Below, piece by piece: positions 14,923-23,343 of a stretch of 51,966 nt of DNA; position 1 is the stretch's first letter; every line of letters begins with the position of its first letter. The notes below the pieces were generated by a model, which saw only the letters and a list, made by a program, of their open reading frames with translations, was not told the DNA's origin and did no database searches. Position numbers and translations under genes: made by a program. The DNA is taken from contig NZ_JAHTKP010000055.1 of NCBI RefSeq assembly GCF_019192735.1, positions 1 through 51,966 of the forward strand. Direction: 5' to 3'. The DNA comes from Kitasatospora aureofaciens. Lineage in GTDB: Bacteria; Actinomycetota; Actinomycetes; Streptomycetales; Streptomycetaceae.

Positions 14923-16152
14923 ATGAACGCAGCAGGACGGAGAACGGCCACCGGCGCCCCACCCGACCCCGCCTCACCCACGGCGGTGTCGGTCCACGGG
15001 CAACAGCCCTGGAACCGCCAGCGGTTGCGCAGCAACAACGAGTGGCTGCTGCTGGAGCGGCTGCGCCTGCACGGACCGCTCTCCCGCGCCCAACTCGCCC
15101 GCGACACCGGCCTGTCCAAGCCCACCGTGTCCGCCGCCCTGGCCGCCCTGGAACTTGCCGGACTGGCCCGCGAGGCCGGCCGCTTCGCCCCCGACCGGGG
15201 CCGCACCGCCGTCCTGTACGAGGCCGACCCGGCCGCCGGGCACGTACTCGGCCTCGACATCGGCCGGGCCCGGCTGCGAGTCGCCGTCGCCGACCTGTCC
15301 GGGCGGATCGTCGCCCGCCGCGACCTGCCCAACCGGGGCCGCTCCGCCAACGCGGTGGCCGACGCCGTCGTCGCGGCGGCCCGGGAGACCATCGCCGAGG
15401 CCGGGCTCACCGCCGCCGGCATCGCCCGCACCGTGGCGGGCTCGCCCGGCGTCTGGGACGAGCAGCGGCGCAGCGTCCAACTCGCCGCCAACCTGCCCGG
15501 CTGGGGCCGCCCCGGCCTGTTCGACCGGATCGCCGAGAGCCTCGGCACCGGCGTCGCGGTGGCCAACGACGCCAACCTCGCGGCCGTCGGCGAGTACACC
15601 TACGGCGCCGGCGCGAGCAGCCGCCTCTTCGTCTACCTCCTCGTCGGCACCGGGCTCGGCGTCGGCGTCGTCAAGGACGGCGAACTCCTCACCGGCGCCC
15701 ACGGCGCGGCCGGCGAACTCGGCCTGCTCCGCCTCCCGGGCTGCGACGCCACCCTCGAACAGACCGCCTCCGCCGACGCCGTGGTCCGCACCGCCCTCGG
15801 GCTCGGCATGCGGCGGCCGCTGACGGCGGAGAAGGTGTTCGCCAGGGCCCGCTCCGGCGATCCGCTCGCGACGGAGACCGTCCGGCAGGAGGTGGACCGC
15901 CTCGGCACCGCGCTCGCCGTGGTGTCGGCGCTGCTCGACCCGGACGTGGTCGTCCTCGGCGGCGGCATCGGCCGCAGCGCGGACCTGCTGCTCCGTCCCC
16001 TGGAGGAGGCCCTGCACGAGCGCTCGCCGCTGCGCCCCCGCCTGGAGGCCGGGCGCCTGGGCCAGGACGCCGTCCTGCTCGGGGCCGTCGCCACCGCCCT
16101 GGAGACCGCCCGCCTCGACGTCTTCGAGCGGCGGACGGCCGCGATCGCCTGA
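14923..16152 (+). CDS. ROK-family transcriptional regulator (CsnR-like)
   Basis: A 409-residue protein. A winged helix-turn-helix lies at ~30-90 (GPLSRAQLARDTGLSKPTVSAALAAL), followed by a ROK/actin-like sugar-kinase fold (LDIGRARLRVAVADLSG; VANDANLAAVGEYTYGAG; GTGLGVGVV; GAHGAAGELGLL). The zinc motif normally written CxCGxxGCLE is degenerate: only the last Cys remains (GCDATLEQTAS). The kinase role is therefore unlikely and sugar sensing is the probable job. It sits directly downstream of the GH46 fusion gene, and a chitosanase-type ROK palindrome lies upstream of that gene, so it most likely represses it until chito-oligosaccharides appear. Confidence 0.88.
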   Translation: MNAAGRRTATGAPPDPASPTAVSVHGQQPWNRQRLRSNNEWLLLERLRLHGPLSRAQLARDTGLSKPTVSAALAALELAGLAREAGRFAPDRGRTAVLYEADPAAGHVLGLDIGRARLRVAVADLSGRIVARRDLPNRGRSANAVADAVVAAARETIAEAGLTAAGIARTVAGSPGVWDEQRRSVQLAANLPGWGRPGLFDRIAESLGTGVAVANDANLAAVGEYTYGAGASSRLFVYLLVGTGLGVGVVKDGELLTGAHGAAGELGLLRLPGCDATLEQTASADAVVRTALGLGMRRPLTAEKVFARARSGDPLATETVRQEVDRLGTALAVVSALLDPDVVVLGGGIGRSADLLLRPLEEALHERSPLRPRLEAGRLGQDAVLLGAVATALETARLDVFERRTAAIA

Positions 16153-16160
16153 GCACGCGT

Positions 16161-16198
16161 CAACGGGCCTGGTCGGCAGCGGCTGACCAGGCCCGTTG
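16161..16198. terminator. Bidirectional terminator between ROK and TetR genes
   Basis: CAACGGGCCTGGTC (16161-16174) pairs perfectly with GACCAGGCCCGTTG (16185-16198). The hairpin sits between two convergent genes, eight bases from each stop, and can serve both. Confidence 0.85.
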
Positions 16199-16205
16199 CG
16201 TTACG

Positions 16206-16778
16206 TCAGACCGCGGTGGGCGCCAGCAGCACGCGGGCGGCCTCCTTGGCCTCGGCGGCGGGGGTGCTGTCGCCGCGGATGGCCGCGGTGGTGATGGCGC
16301 CCTCGGCAAGGAGGGCGAGGTGGACGGCGGTGGCGGGTGGGGCGCCGGCGGCCGTGGTGAGGCGGGCGAGGTAGGCGGCGAACTCGGCCTTGTGGTGGCG
16401 GGCGGCGGAGGCCACGGCCAGGGAGGATGCGCCGAGTTCGCCGAAGGCGTTGACGAACGCGCATCCCCGGAACGCGGGTTGGGCGAACCATATGGCCAAC
16501 CAGTCGAAGACCGCGAGGAGTTGCTCGCGCGGCTCGACGGCGGCCTCGTCGACGTAGGCCGCGAGGTCCGCGCGCCAGCGTTCGTCGCGTCGCAGGAGGT
16601 AGGCCTCGACCAGGTCCCCCTTGGACGGGAAGAGCTGGTACAGGCGGCGCAGCGTGACGCCGGAGGCGGCCCGTACGGCGTCCATGCCGACGGCCTGGAT
16701 GCCCTGCCCGTAGAACAGGTCCTCGGCCGCGTCGAGGATGCCGTCCGCGGCGCGGTCCCGTGTGCCGTCGTGGTCCAT
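16206..16778 (-). CDS. TetR-family transcriptional regulator
   Basis: A 190-residue regulator. The N-terminal TetR DNA-binding domain spans ~8-55 (ILDAAEDLFYGQGIQAVGMD, VRAASGVTLRRLYQLFPSKGDL). The C-terminal ligand domain contains FRGCAFVNAFGE, typical of the subgroup that controls small oxidoreductase or NTF2-like genes. It is divergent from the DUF1348 gene. Two near-identical palindromes in the 98-bp gap are its likely operators, so it probably represses both itself and its neighbour. The ligand is unknown. Confidence 0.9.
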   Translation of the reverse strand: MDHDGTRDRAADGILDAAEDLFYGQGIQAVGMDAVRAASGVTLRRLYQLFPSKGDLVEAYLLRRDERWRADLAAYVDEAAVEPREQLLAVFDWLAIWFAQPAFRGCAFVNAFGELGASSLAVASAARHHKAEFAAYLARLTTAAGAPPATAVHLALLAEGAITTAAIRGDSTPAAEAKEAARVLLAPTAV

Positions 16779-16796
16779 CTGCCGTGCCCTTTGCGT

Positions 16797-16847
16797 GAGA
16801 ACGATGGTTCTCCTAGGGTAGCCGAGGAGGCGAGAACGGTCGTTCTC
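16797..16847. promoter_or_regulatory. Twin TetR operators
   Basis: GAGAACGATGGTTCTC (16797-16812) and GAGAACGGTCGTTCTC (16832-16847) are 16-bp palindromes with centres 35 bp apart. They are located between divergent tetR and DUF1348 genes. Shared arms (GAGAAC/GTTCTC) indicate a single regulator binding twice. Confidence 0.8.
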
Positions 16848-16876
16848 GCCCGAGCCCGTGCTCGATGGAGGCCAGT

Positions 16877-17356
16877 ATGTCCGCTATGTCCGCACAGCGC
16901 CCGCCCCTGCCCCCGTTCACCGAGGAGACCGCCCGGCAGAAGGTCCGGGCCGCCGAGGACGGCTGGAACACCCGCGACCCGCAGCGTGTCGCCCTCGCCT
17001 ACACGCCGGACAGCCGGTGGCGCAACCGCGCCGAGTTCGTCACCGGGCGCGGGGAGATCACCGCCTTCCTGACCCGCAAGTGGCACCGCGAACTGGAGTA
17101 CCGCCTGATCAAGGAGCTGTGGGCGCACGACGGCCACCGCATCGCCGTGCGCTTCGCCTACGAGTGGCGCGACGACTCCGGGCAGTGGCACCGCTCCTAC
17201 GGCAACGAGAACTGGGAGTTCGACCCGGCCGGCCTGATGACCCGCCGCCACGCCTCCATCAACGACCTGCCGATCGCCGAGGGCGACCGCCTGTTCCACT
17301 GGCCGCTCGGCCGCCGCCCCGACGACCACCCCGGGCTGAGCGACCTCGGCCTCTGA
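16877..17356 (+). CDS. NTF2-like protein, DUF1348/SnoaL-type
   Basis: A 159-residue cone-fold protein (TARQKVRAAEDGWNTRDPQ, YTPDSRWRNRAEFVTGR, FAYEWRDDSGQWHRSYGNE, HASINDLPI). The pattern is that of the DUF1348 group of nuclear transport factor 2-like proteins; no enzymatic reaction is established. ATG 16877 has GGAGG five bases upstream and is preferred to the ATG at 16865. It is probably controlled by the divergent TetR through the paired palindromes. Confidence 0.88.
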   Translation: MSAMSAQRPPLPPFTEETARQKVRAAEDGWNTRDPQRVALAYTPDSRWRNRAEFVTGRGEITAFLTRKWHRELEYRLIKELWAHDGHRIAVRFAYEWRDDSGQWHRSYGNENWEFDPAGLMTRRHASINDLPIAEGDRLFHWPLGRRPDDHPGLSDLGL

Positions 17357-17403
17357 GCCGCCCGGGGCTGGGTCATAGCCTGACGCGCCGTAGCCTGGCG
17401 CCC

Positions 17404-17937
17404 ATGGAGAAGATGGAGACGATCGTCACGTACCTGGAAATGACCGACCCGGCCGACCTCCGCCCCTCCCCCGAGGTCCCCGCGCTCGCCCTGCTCCGCG
17501 CCGACGGTTCCTCCTCCGCGGTCCAGGACGTCCAGGCGCGGGTCGGGGCGCCGCACGGCTGGCGCAGCACCGCCCGCACGGCCGGGGACTGGGCGGCGCA
17601 CCTCTCCGAGCACCCGCGGCGCCAGTACTGGCTGGTCACCCACGACGGCGAGCCGGCCGGCGTCGCCAACCTCGAACCCCACCCGGGCGGGGACGTGGAG
17701 ATCACCACCTTCGGCCTCGTCCCGGAGCACGTCGGGCGGGGCCTCGGCGGTTACGCGCTGACGCTCGCGCTGCGCCAGGCCTGGGCCACCGAGCCGCTCG
17801 ACGCCGACGCCGTCCGCCGCGTCTGGCTGCACACCAACTCCAACGACCACCCGAACGCCCTGCGCAACTACGAGAAGCGCGGCCTGCGCCCCTACAAGGT
17901 CCAGAAGGTCCGGAAGGTCCAGGCCGGGACGGACTGA
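17404..17937 (+). CDS. GNAT-family N-acetyltransferase
   Basis: A 177-residue protein with the GNAT acetyl-CoA pocket (EITTFGLVPEHVGRGLGGYAL, motif A R/QxxGxG/A) and the late VRRVWLHTNSNDHPNALRNYEKRG strand. The substrate is unknown; it resembles generic small-molecule or protein N-terminal acetyltransferases. An ATG three codons downstream (17413) is an alternative start; neither has a strong ribosome site. No close operon partner is visible. A 127-bp gap to the next gene contains nothing recognisable. Confidence 0.85.
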   Translation: MEKMETIVTYLEMTDPADLRPSPEVPALALLRADGSSSAVQDVQARVGAPHGWRSTARTAGDWAAHLSEHPRRQYWLVTHDGEPAGVANLEPHPGGDVEITTFGLVPEHVGRGLGGYALTLALRQAWATEPLDADAVRRVWLHTNSNDHPNALRNYEKRGLRPYKVQKVRKVQAGTD

Positions 17938-18064
17938 GCTTCCTGCGGGTGAGTTCCCCTCGGGCGGGGCTGTTCCACGGTTGTGACGCTCCGTGGACGC
18001 GGTGCGGAACTGGGGCTGGGAGGCTCCTTGGTGAAACGAGCAGCGCACGAGGGGGACCTGGAAG

Positions 18065-19132
18065 ATGTCCGTTCGCAACAGAGTTCGCAACCGGTTCGGC
18101 ACGGTCGCCGCCATCGCCCTGATGACCACCGCCGGTACCGTCCTGGTCTCCGCCTGCGGCCCCAACGACTCCGGCAACGGGCCCGAGCCGACCGCCGGCG
18201 CCCCGATCGCCACCGCCCCGGGCACGGCCGCTCCGGGCACTCCGGCCCCCGGCAAGAGCGGCGGCACGGGCGGCACGGGCGGCAAGGAGACCAACGGGAC
18301 CACCGCGGCCAACCACCTGACCATCAGCACCGGCGCCCAGACCGTGGTGATGAACGGCACCACCGTCGACTTCGGGACGGTCGTCCGCGACCTCGCCTGG
18401 TCGCCGGACGGCAAGAAGGCCGCGTTCGTCAACGGCAACGGCGACCTCGTCACCGCCAACCCGGACGGCAGCGGCAAGGTGACCGTCGCCAAGAACCCCG
18501 GCGGGGAGACCTGGTCCCACCCGAGCTGGCAGCACGCCGAGCCGAGCGCGAGCATCAGCGACAGCCCCGAGTTCAAGGAGCGGTTCAACACCATCGTGTT
18601 CTCCGCCTCCAAGGCCAACGTCCTGCGGCTGGAGAAGGTCTCCGCCAAGGGCGGCGCCGCCCCCGCGGTGCTGACGCCGCGCAACTCGGAGGATGGCGTC
18701 CCGGGCGGCACCCCGCAGCCGCCGGAGACCGGCAACACCTGGTCGAACGCCGGCGGCACGCACGGCGAGGTCGCGTACGCCAACACGCCCGCCGGCGAGG
18801 TCTACATCTACGACGACTACATCCGGCCCGCGACCCGCGACCTGGGCAAGGGCTCGCAGCCGGCGCTCTCCCCCGACGGCGAGCAGATCGTCTTCGTCCG
18901 CGCGGTGAACGGGCACGACCACCTGTTCACCAAGAGCGCCCAGGGCCAGAGCAAGGCCGAGAAGGACCTCACGCCCTCGGCGACCGCCGACTACACCGAG
19001 CCGGCCTGGTCCCCGGACAGCAAGACCATCGCGGCCCGCACGCCGGACGGGGTCAGCACCCTGCCCGCCGACGGGTCCGCCGCCCCGGCGCCGGTCTCCA
19101 CGTTCAAGGGCCTGCCGGCCTACCGGCCGTAG
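18065..19132 (+). CDS. Lipoprotein with TolB-like beta-propeller
   Basis: A 355-residue protein with a lipoprotein signal: positively charged start, hydrophobic stretch, then the lipobox LVSAC with the lipidated Cys near residue 31. A low-complexity Thr/Pro/Gly linker (to ~85) leads to PD40/TolB-like propeller repeats (LAWSPDGKKAAFVNGNGDLV, PALSPDGEQIVFVRAVNG, PAWSPDSKTIAARTPDG). It is probably anchored to the outer face of the membrane as a binding scaffold. No partner genes adjoin it. The 3' end overlaps the convergent hypothetical gene by 13 bp. Confidence 0.85.
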   Translation: MSVRNRVRNRFGTVAAIALMTTAGTVLVSACGPNDSGNGPEPTAGAPIATAPGTAAPGTPAPGKSGGTGGTGGKETNGTTAANHLTISTGAQTVVMNGTTVDFGTVVRDLAWSPDGKKAAFVNGNGDLVTANPDGSGKVTVAKNPGGETWSHPSWQHAEPSASISDSPEFKERFNTIVFSASKANVLRLEKVSAKGGAAPAVLTPRNSEDGVPGGTPQPPETGNTWSNAGGTHGEVAYANTPAGEVYIYDDYIRPATRDLGKGSQPALSPDGEQIVFVRAVNGHDHLFTKSAQGQSKAEKDLTPSATADYTEPAWSPDSKTIAARTPDGVSTLPADGSAAPAPVSTFKGLPAYRP

Positions 19133-19746
19133 GCTCCGCCGGCCCTGTCGGAACCGTCGGGCGCGTCGAACCGGGCCAACTCGGCGCGCAGCTCGGCGAG
19201 ATGCGCGTCCGCGTGCTCGTGCGGCAGGTACTCGACCACGTCGAGGAAGCGGAACAGCACCCGGGTCTCGGTGACGGCGTACTCGTAGTCACCGAACCCC
19301 ACCACCGCCCCCGTGCCGCCGCGGGCGGCGCCCCGGACGGCGGCGGAGGTCAGCTCGTCCGGGGCGCCCTCGGCGGTGTTGCGGCGGCGGGCGTTGGGCC
19401 GGGCCAGGTAGGGGCAGACCATCGCGGCGTACAGCATGCAGGCGCGGTGGCCGGGCCCCTCCATGGTCGGCGCGAGGTTGCGGTACGGGCGCCCGGCCGC
19501 CAGCGCCTCCGCGATCGCGGCGCTCTCCGCCGCGCCCACCACGCGCCAGACCGGGCCCTGCGGCATCAGCCGGTCGCACACCGAGCAGCGGCGCTCCAGC
19601 GCGCAGTCCGCGCTGCGCCCGTGGTCGGTCAGCGCGAACTGCGGCTCGTCGCCCTCCCACGGGGTGATCGCCGGAACGGGGTAGCCGCGGACGTCGCGGG
19701 GCCGGGCCTCGACGGCCGGCGGCATCGGAACGGAGTCGAAGCGCAC
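19120..19746 (-). CDS. Conserved hypothetical protein with two Cys pairs
   Basis: A 208-residue protein starting MRFDSVPMPPAVEARPRDV. It contains CSVCDRLMPQGPVWRV (CxxC) and GHRACMLYAAMVCPYLARPN (His plus two Cys), which together could form a structural zinc site. The C-terminal part is acidic (LPHEHADAHLAELRAELARFD). No signal peptide or membrane segment is visible. I do not recognise the family and cannot assign a function. It stands alone, convergent with the lipoprotein gene. Confidence 0.7.
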   Translation of the reverse strand: MRFDSVPMPPAVEARPRDVRGYPVPAITPWEGDEPQFALTDHGRSADCALERRCSVCDRLMPQGPVWRVVGAAESAAIAEALAAGRPYRNLAPTMEGPGHRACMLYAAMVCPYLARPNARRRNTAEGAPDELTSAAVRGAARGGTGAVVGFGDYEYAVTETRVLFRFLDVVEYLPHEHADAHLAELRAELARFDAPDGSDRAGGAYGR

Positions 19747-19832
19747 GGGCCATGCTTACCAGGCGGCCGGTGAGCACGTCGAGCCGTCAGCGCGTGCCTG
19801 CGCGGGGACGGCGCCGGGACCGGGTGTGCGGA

Positions 19833-19871
19833 GGGTCGGCTCCGCCGCCGCAGTGGTGGCGGAGCCGACCC
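19833..19871 (-). terminator. Terminator of the phospholipase-phosphoesterase operon
   Basis: GGGTCGGCTCCGCC (19833-19846) pairs perfectly with GGCGGAGCCGACCC (19858-19871). On the minus strand it lies 31 bp after the phosphoesterase stop codon. Confidence 0.8.
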
Positions 19872-19901
19872 GGGACCGGTACGGGCCCGAACCCGTGCGG
19901 C

Positions 19902-20786
19902 TCAGTTCCAGATGCCGGTGATGTCGCCGGCCGTGGCGGCGTTGCCCGCGTGGGTGCTCAGGCCCGCCAGGTCCTCCAGGGTGCGCAGGACGTTGTAGTG
20001 GTTGTAGGTGGTGGCGGAGGTCTTCCCGGGTGCCACGTGGGCGCCGTACAGGACGGTCGGGATGCGGTTGCCGGCCAGCCGGTTGTCCTCGTCGAAGGTG
20101 ACGAGCAGCAGGCTGTTGTGGGCGGCGGCCCAGGTGGCGTAGGCGCCGAGGTTGCTCTTCAGCCAGGTGTCGCCGGTCTTGACCGAGCAGTCGTGCATGT
20201 CGTTGCACAGGTTCGGCACGACGAAGGACACCTTCGGCAGGGTCGTGTAGTCGGCCGGGAACTGGGTGAAGGTGTACGCCGAGTTGAGCGCGACGTTGCC
20301 GAAGCCGAACCACGGGTTGTGCTTCTGTGCGTAGTTGCCGCTGCTGCACGTGGTGCTGCCCTGGGCGGGCAGCGACTCGTTGTAGCTGGCCCAGGTCTTG
20401 CCGGCGGCGGTGAGCTCGGAGGCCAGGTTGGGGGCCTGGAGCGCGCCGACCGTCACGCAGCTGTCGTTGGTGATGCCCTGGGTCGAGCCGGAGAACAGCG
20501 CGTAGTAGTTCGGCTGGCTCGGGTGTGTGAGCGCGTACGACTGGGTCAGCGTGGCGCCGCCCTTGGCCAGGGAGTTGATGTACGGGGCGCTGCTGCTGCC
20601 GATGACCTGGCTGTACGCGTGGTTCTCCATGACGACGACGATCACGTGGTCGGGCGTCGGCAGGGCGGCGGCCTGGGCCGCCGGGGCGGTGGCGGCCCAG
20701 AGGCCGACGGAGGTGGCGGCGAGGGCGGTCGCCGAGGCGAGGGCCGTCGCCGTGCGGCGGGATCGCGGCCTTAAGGACGAAGGCAT
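19902..20786 (-). CDS. Secreted phosphoesterase (acid phosphatase/phospholipase C-type)
   Basis: A 294-residue exported enzyme: signal peptide to ~40 (Arg-rich start, ALASATALAATSVGLWA, AQA cleavage). The phosphoesterase fold follows (PDHVIVVVMENHAYSQVIG with the metal-binding Glu-Asn; SYALTHPSQPNYYALFSGS; VTFDEDN; IPTVLYGAHV). It probably releases phosphate from organic monoesters outside the cell. It starts 10 bp after the phospholipase D stop, behind GAGGA, and so is the second gene of that operon. A perfect 14-bp terminator follows. Several Cys (DSC, TTC, LCNDMHDC) may form disulfides. Confidence 0.87.
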   Translation of the reverse strand: MPSSLRPRSRRTATALASATALAATSVGLWAATAPAAQAAALPTPDHVIVVVMENHAYSQVIGSSSAPYINSLAKGGATLTQSYALTHPSQPNYYALFSGSTQGITNDSCVTVGALQAPNLASELTAAGKTWASYNESLPAQGSTTCSSGNYAQKHNPWFGFGNVALNSAYTFTQFPADYTTLPKVSFVVPNLCNDMHDCSVKTGDTWLKSNLGAYATWAAAHNSLLLVTFDEDNRLAGNRIPTVLYGAHVAPGKTSATTYNHYNVLRTLEDLAGLSTHAGNAATAGDITGIWN

Positions 20787-20796
20787 GGGAAGTCCT

Positions 20797-21786
20797 CTAG
20801 TAGGGAAGGCCGTTGGCGAAGTCGGTGGCGAAGGTGGACTCCAGGGTGCTCAGCACCCCGGCGTCGGTGGTGATCAGGCCGAGCTCGCGGTTGTTGTTCA
20901 GCGAGTTGTCGGAGAAGTTCTCCGAACCGGCGAACACCTTGGCCGAGGACGTGCCGTAGTCGGCGACGATCGTCTTGGCGTGGATGTAGAGGCTCGTCGT
21001 CGTCGAGTAGGTGACGATTCTGCCGCCGGCCGCGGTCACCTGGTCGAAGTAGGTGCCGTAGTAGCTGGGGTTCATGCCGACGACGCGCACGGTGACCCCG
21101 CGGCCGGCCGCCGCGGCGACGGCGTCCACCAGGGCCTGGTCGCCGAACTCCAGCTGCTCCAGGTCGAGGCTCGTCTGCGCGCCGTTGATCAGGGCGAGCA
21201 GGCGGCTCTCCGAGTCGGTCGGCGACCAGACCAGGTTGTCGCCGTCGGAGGGGGTGATCGCGGTCTTCGCGTAGTCCGCGGCGAAGACCTGCTCGATCGC
21301 GGCAACGTCGTTGGCGTCGGTGTCGAAGACGCCGAAGTCGCGGCCGGTCGCGTAGTAGTTGGCGTCCAGGTTGCCGGTCATGACGAGGGACTTGACGCCG
21401 TCCACCGTGACGGTCTTCTGGTGGGTGTAGACGTACGCCGACGAGGAGTACGTCACCCCGGCGCCCGCGCTCCGGAGCGCGGAGAAGGCGGCGCCGTTGA
21501 CCGAGGTGTGCTTGCCGTCCAGGATCACCCGGACCTGGACGCCCGCCCGCTGGCGGCCGATCAGGGCGTTCACCGCGCTGGTGTCGCGCAGCTCGTACAT
21601 GGTCACGTCCACCGACGTGGTGGCGGAGTTGATGAAGTCGTAGACCAGGCTGTGACTCTGATCCGGGAACACCACTGCCGAGTAGGTGGCGGCGGTGTCG
21701 GCGTGGGCCGTCCCGGATATCGGGAGCAGGCCGACGGCGGTCAGCAGCAGTGCGCCGGCGCGGCGCGCGATTCGGGCCAGGGGCAT
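20797..21786 (-). CDS. Secreted phospholipase D-like protein (two HKD motifs)
   Basis: A 329-residue exported protein: signal peptide to ~30 (LLLTAVGLLPISGTAHA), then a PLD fold with both catalytic motifs intact, HQKTVTVD and HAKTIVAD (HxKx4D), each followed by the usual GN and GSEN residues. It cleaves phosphodiester bonds; the small size relative to classical Streptomyces PLD (about 500 residues) suggests a different substrate such as nucleic acid or a small lipid. ATG 21786 follows GGAGGAG. It leads a two-gene operon with the phosphoesterase, giving a diesterase then a monoesterase. Confidence 0.88.
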   Translation of the reverse strand: MPLARIARRAGALLLTAVGLLPISGTAHADTAATYSAVVFPDQSHSLVYDFINSATTSVDVTMYELRDTSAVNALIGRQRAGVQVRVILDGKHTSVNGAAFSALRSAGAGVTYSSSAYVYTHQKTVTVDGVKSLVMTGNLDANYYATGRDFGVFDTDANDVAAIEQVFAADYAKTAITPSDGDNLVWSPTDSESRLLALINGAQTSLDLEQLEFGDQALVDAVAAAAGRGVTVRVVGMNPSYYGTYFDQVTAAGGRIVTYSTTTSLYIHAKTIVADYGTSSAKVFAGSENFSDNSLNNNRELGLITTDAGVLSTLESTFATDFANGLPY

Positions 21787-22032
21787 ACGGAACTCCTCCG
21801 TCGCTGAACGGGGTTGGGGCTGCACGGGGGGCGTGCAGGGAAGCGCCGAATCAGGATGGAGCCCGCCGGTTTACGCGGGTAGACCCCTGGAGGTAAAGCC
21901 TTGGCCGCCGTTCGGGAAACGGACGGTGCGTAAGATCGGGTTCACATTGCCAGCCGGTGCCCGCGCCGGAGATAGTGGATCTTCGATCGGCGCGGCCACA
22001 CGCCGCGTCAGCTGACAAGAGAACCGAGGAAC

Positions 22033-23337
22033 ATGGCGAAGATCAGGCTTCTGCGTCCCCTGGCCGTGGCTGCGGCCGGTGTGGTCCTGCTGGCGACCGG
22101 CGCCGCGAACGCCGCGGCGGCCGACCAGGGCACCCCGAGCGCCCCCGTCCCCGACACCGCCGCGGTGCTCGCCGCCCTCCAGACCACCATGAACGCGGGC
22201 GCGCCCGGCGCCTTCGCGGTCATCCGCGACCACGGCGACCCCGGCCTCGACCGGTCGCTGACCGTCGGCAAGGCCGACCTCGACGGCACCCCGATGAACG
22301 CCGACTGGCGCTTCCGGGTCGGCAGCAACAGCAAGATGTTCGCGTCCGTCCTCGTCATGCAGCTCGCCGAACAGGGCCTCATCGACCTCGACAAGCCGCT
22401 GCGCGACTACCTGCCCGCCGGCACCCTGCCCGACGCCTGGACCATGACGGGCCGCCAGGTCATGGAGCACCGCGCCGGCATCTACGACCACACCAACGAC
22501 CTGCTGGAGCAGGCCGGCGAGGAGACCACCGCCGCCTTCGAGGCACGCATCCGCACCAACGTGTACGACCCGCGGGACCTCGTCGCGATCTCCGTCAAGC
22601 ACGGCATCCAGTACCCGCCGGGCACCAAGTACTCCTACTCCAACACCGACTTCGTGCTGATGGGCCTCGCCGTCGAGAACCTCACCGGCCGCCCCTACGC
22701 CGACGTCCTCAAGGACCGGATCCTCGAACCGCTCGGCCTGCGCCACACCTCCTTCGTCGTCCCCGACGACGAGATCCGCGGCGCCCACGTCACCGGCTAC
22801 CTCACCAACGACGACCGCACCAAGCCGCTGCTCGACTCCACCCAGCAGACCGCCTCCTGGCTCTGGGCCGCCGGCGGCGTCACCTCCTCCGCCGAGGACC
22901 TCGACACCTTCCTCACCGCCCTGGTCGCGGGCAGCGCCGGCGGGCTCGTCTCCGACGACTCGCTCAAGCAGATGAGCGCCGCCCTGCCCACCCCCACCGC
23001 GAAGATCAGCTACGGCCTCGGCCTGCGGCGCATCTCGCTCTCCTGCGGGGACGTGTACGGCCACGGCGGCATCGTCCAGGGCTACCAGACCCAGTCCTTC
23101 ACCGCCCCGGACGGGCACCGCACCGTCGTCGTCTTCGCCAACGCCTCCAACAACGGCGCCGTCACCCAGGGGCTGATGGGCGCGCTGGAGCCGGCGTTCT
23201 GCGGCAAGAAGCCGGCCACCGCCGCGCCGCGGACCAACCTGCGGTCCGCGGTGCCGGGTGCGGTCCCGGGCAGCACGATCCCGCGCAGTACGATCCCGGA
23301 CACCACGATTCCGGCGGTCGAGGACAGCCGGATCTGA
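22033..23337 (+). CDS. Exported serine beta-lactamase-like hydrolase (DD-peptidase type)
   Basis: A 434-residue protein with a signal peptide to ~30 (AVAAAGVVLLATGAANAAAA) and the three active-site boxes of class C beta-lactamase/D-alanyl-D-alanine carboxypeptidase enzymes: SNSK (SxxK), YSN (YxN) and HGG (in place of KTG). It may act on peptidoglycan stem peptides or on other amides and esters. The C-terminus ends in a short repeat (PGSTIPRSTIPDTTIP). It is divergent from the phospholipase D operon across a 246-bp gap in which I see no clear operator. Confidence 0.88.
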   Translation: MAKIRLLRPLAVAAAGVVLLATGAANAAAADQGTPSAPVPDTAAVLAALQTTMNAGAPGAFAVIRDHGDPGLDRSLTVGKADLDGTPMNADWRFRVGSNSKMFASVLVMQLAEQGLIDLDKPLRDYLPAGTLPDAWTMTGRQVMEHRAGIYDHTNDLLEQAGEETTAAFEARIRTNVYDPRDLVAISVKHGIQYPPGTKYSYSNTDFVLMGLAVENLTGRPYADVLKDRILEPLGLRHTSFVVPDDEIRGAHVTGYLTNDDRTKPLLDSTQQTASWLWAAGGVTSSAEDLDTFLTALVAGSAGGLVSDDSLKQMSAALPTPTAKISYGLGLRRISLSCGDVYGHGGIVQGYQTQSFTAPDGHRTVVVFANASNNGAVTQGLMGALEPAFCGKKPATAAPRTNLRSAVPGAVPGSTIPRSTIPDTTIPAVEDSRI

Positions 23338-23343
23338 CGGGCC

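Noticed and set aside
21939..21965. PHO box (GGTTCAC-type repeats) upstream of the phospholipase D operon.
   Set aside because: Only one GTTCAC-like unit is visible and it faces the serine hydrolase; the second and third direct repeats are absent.
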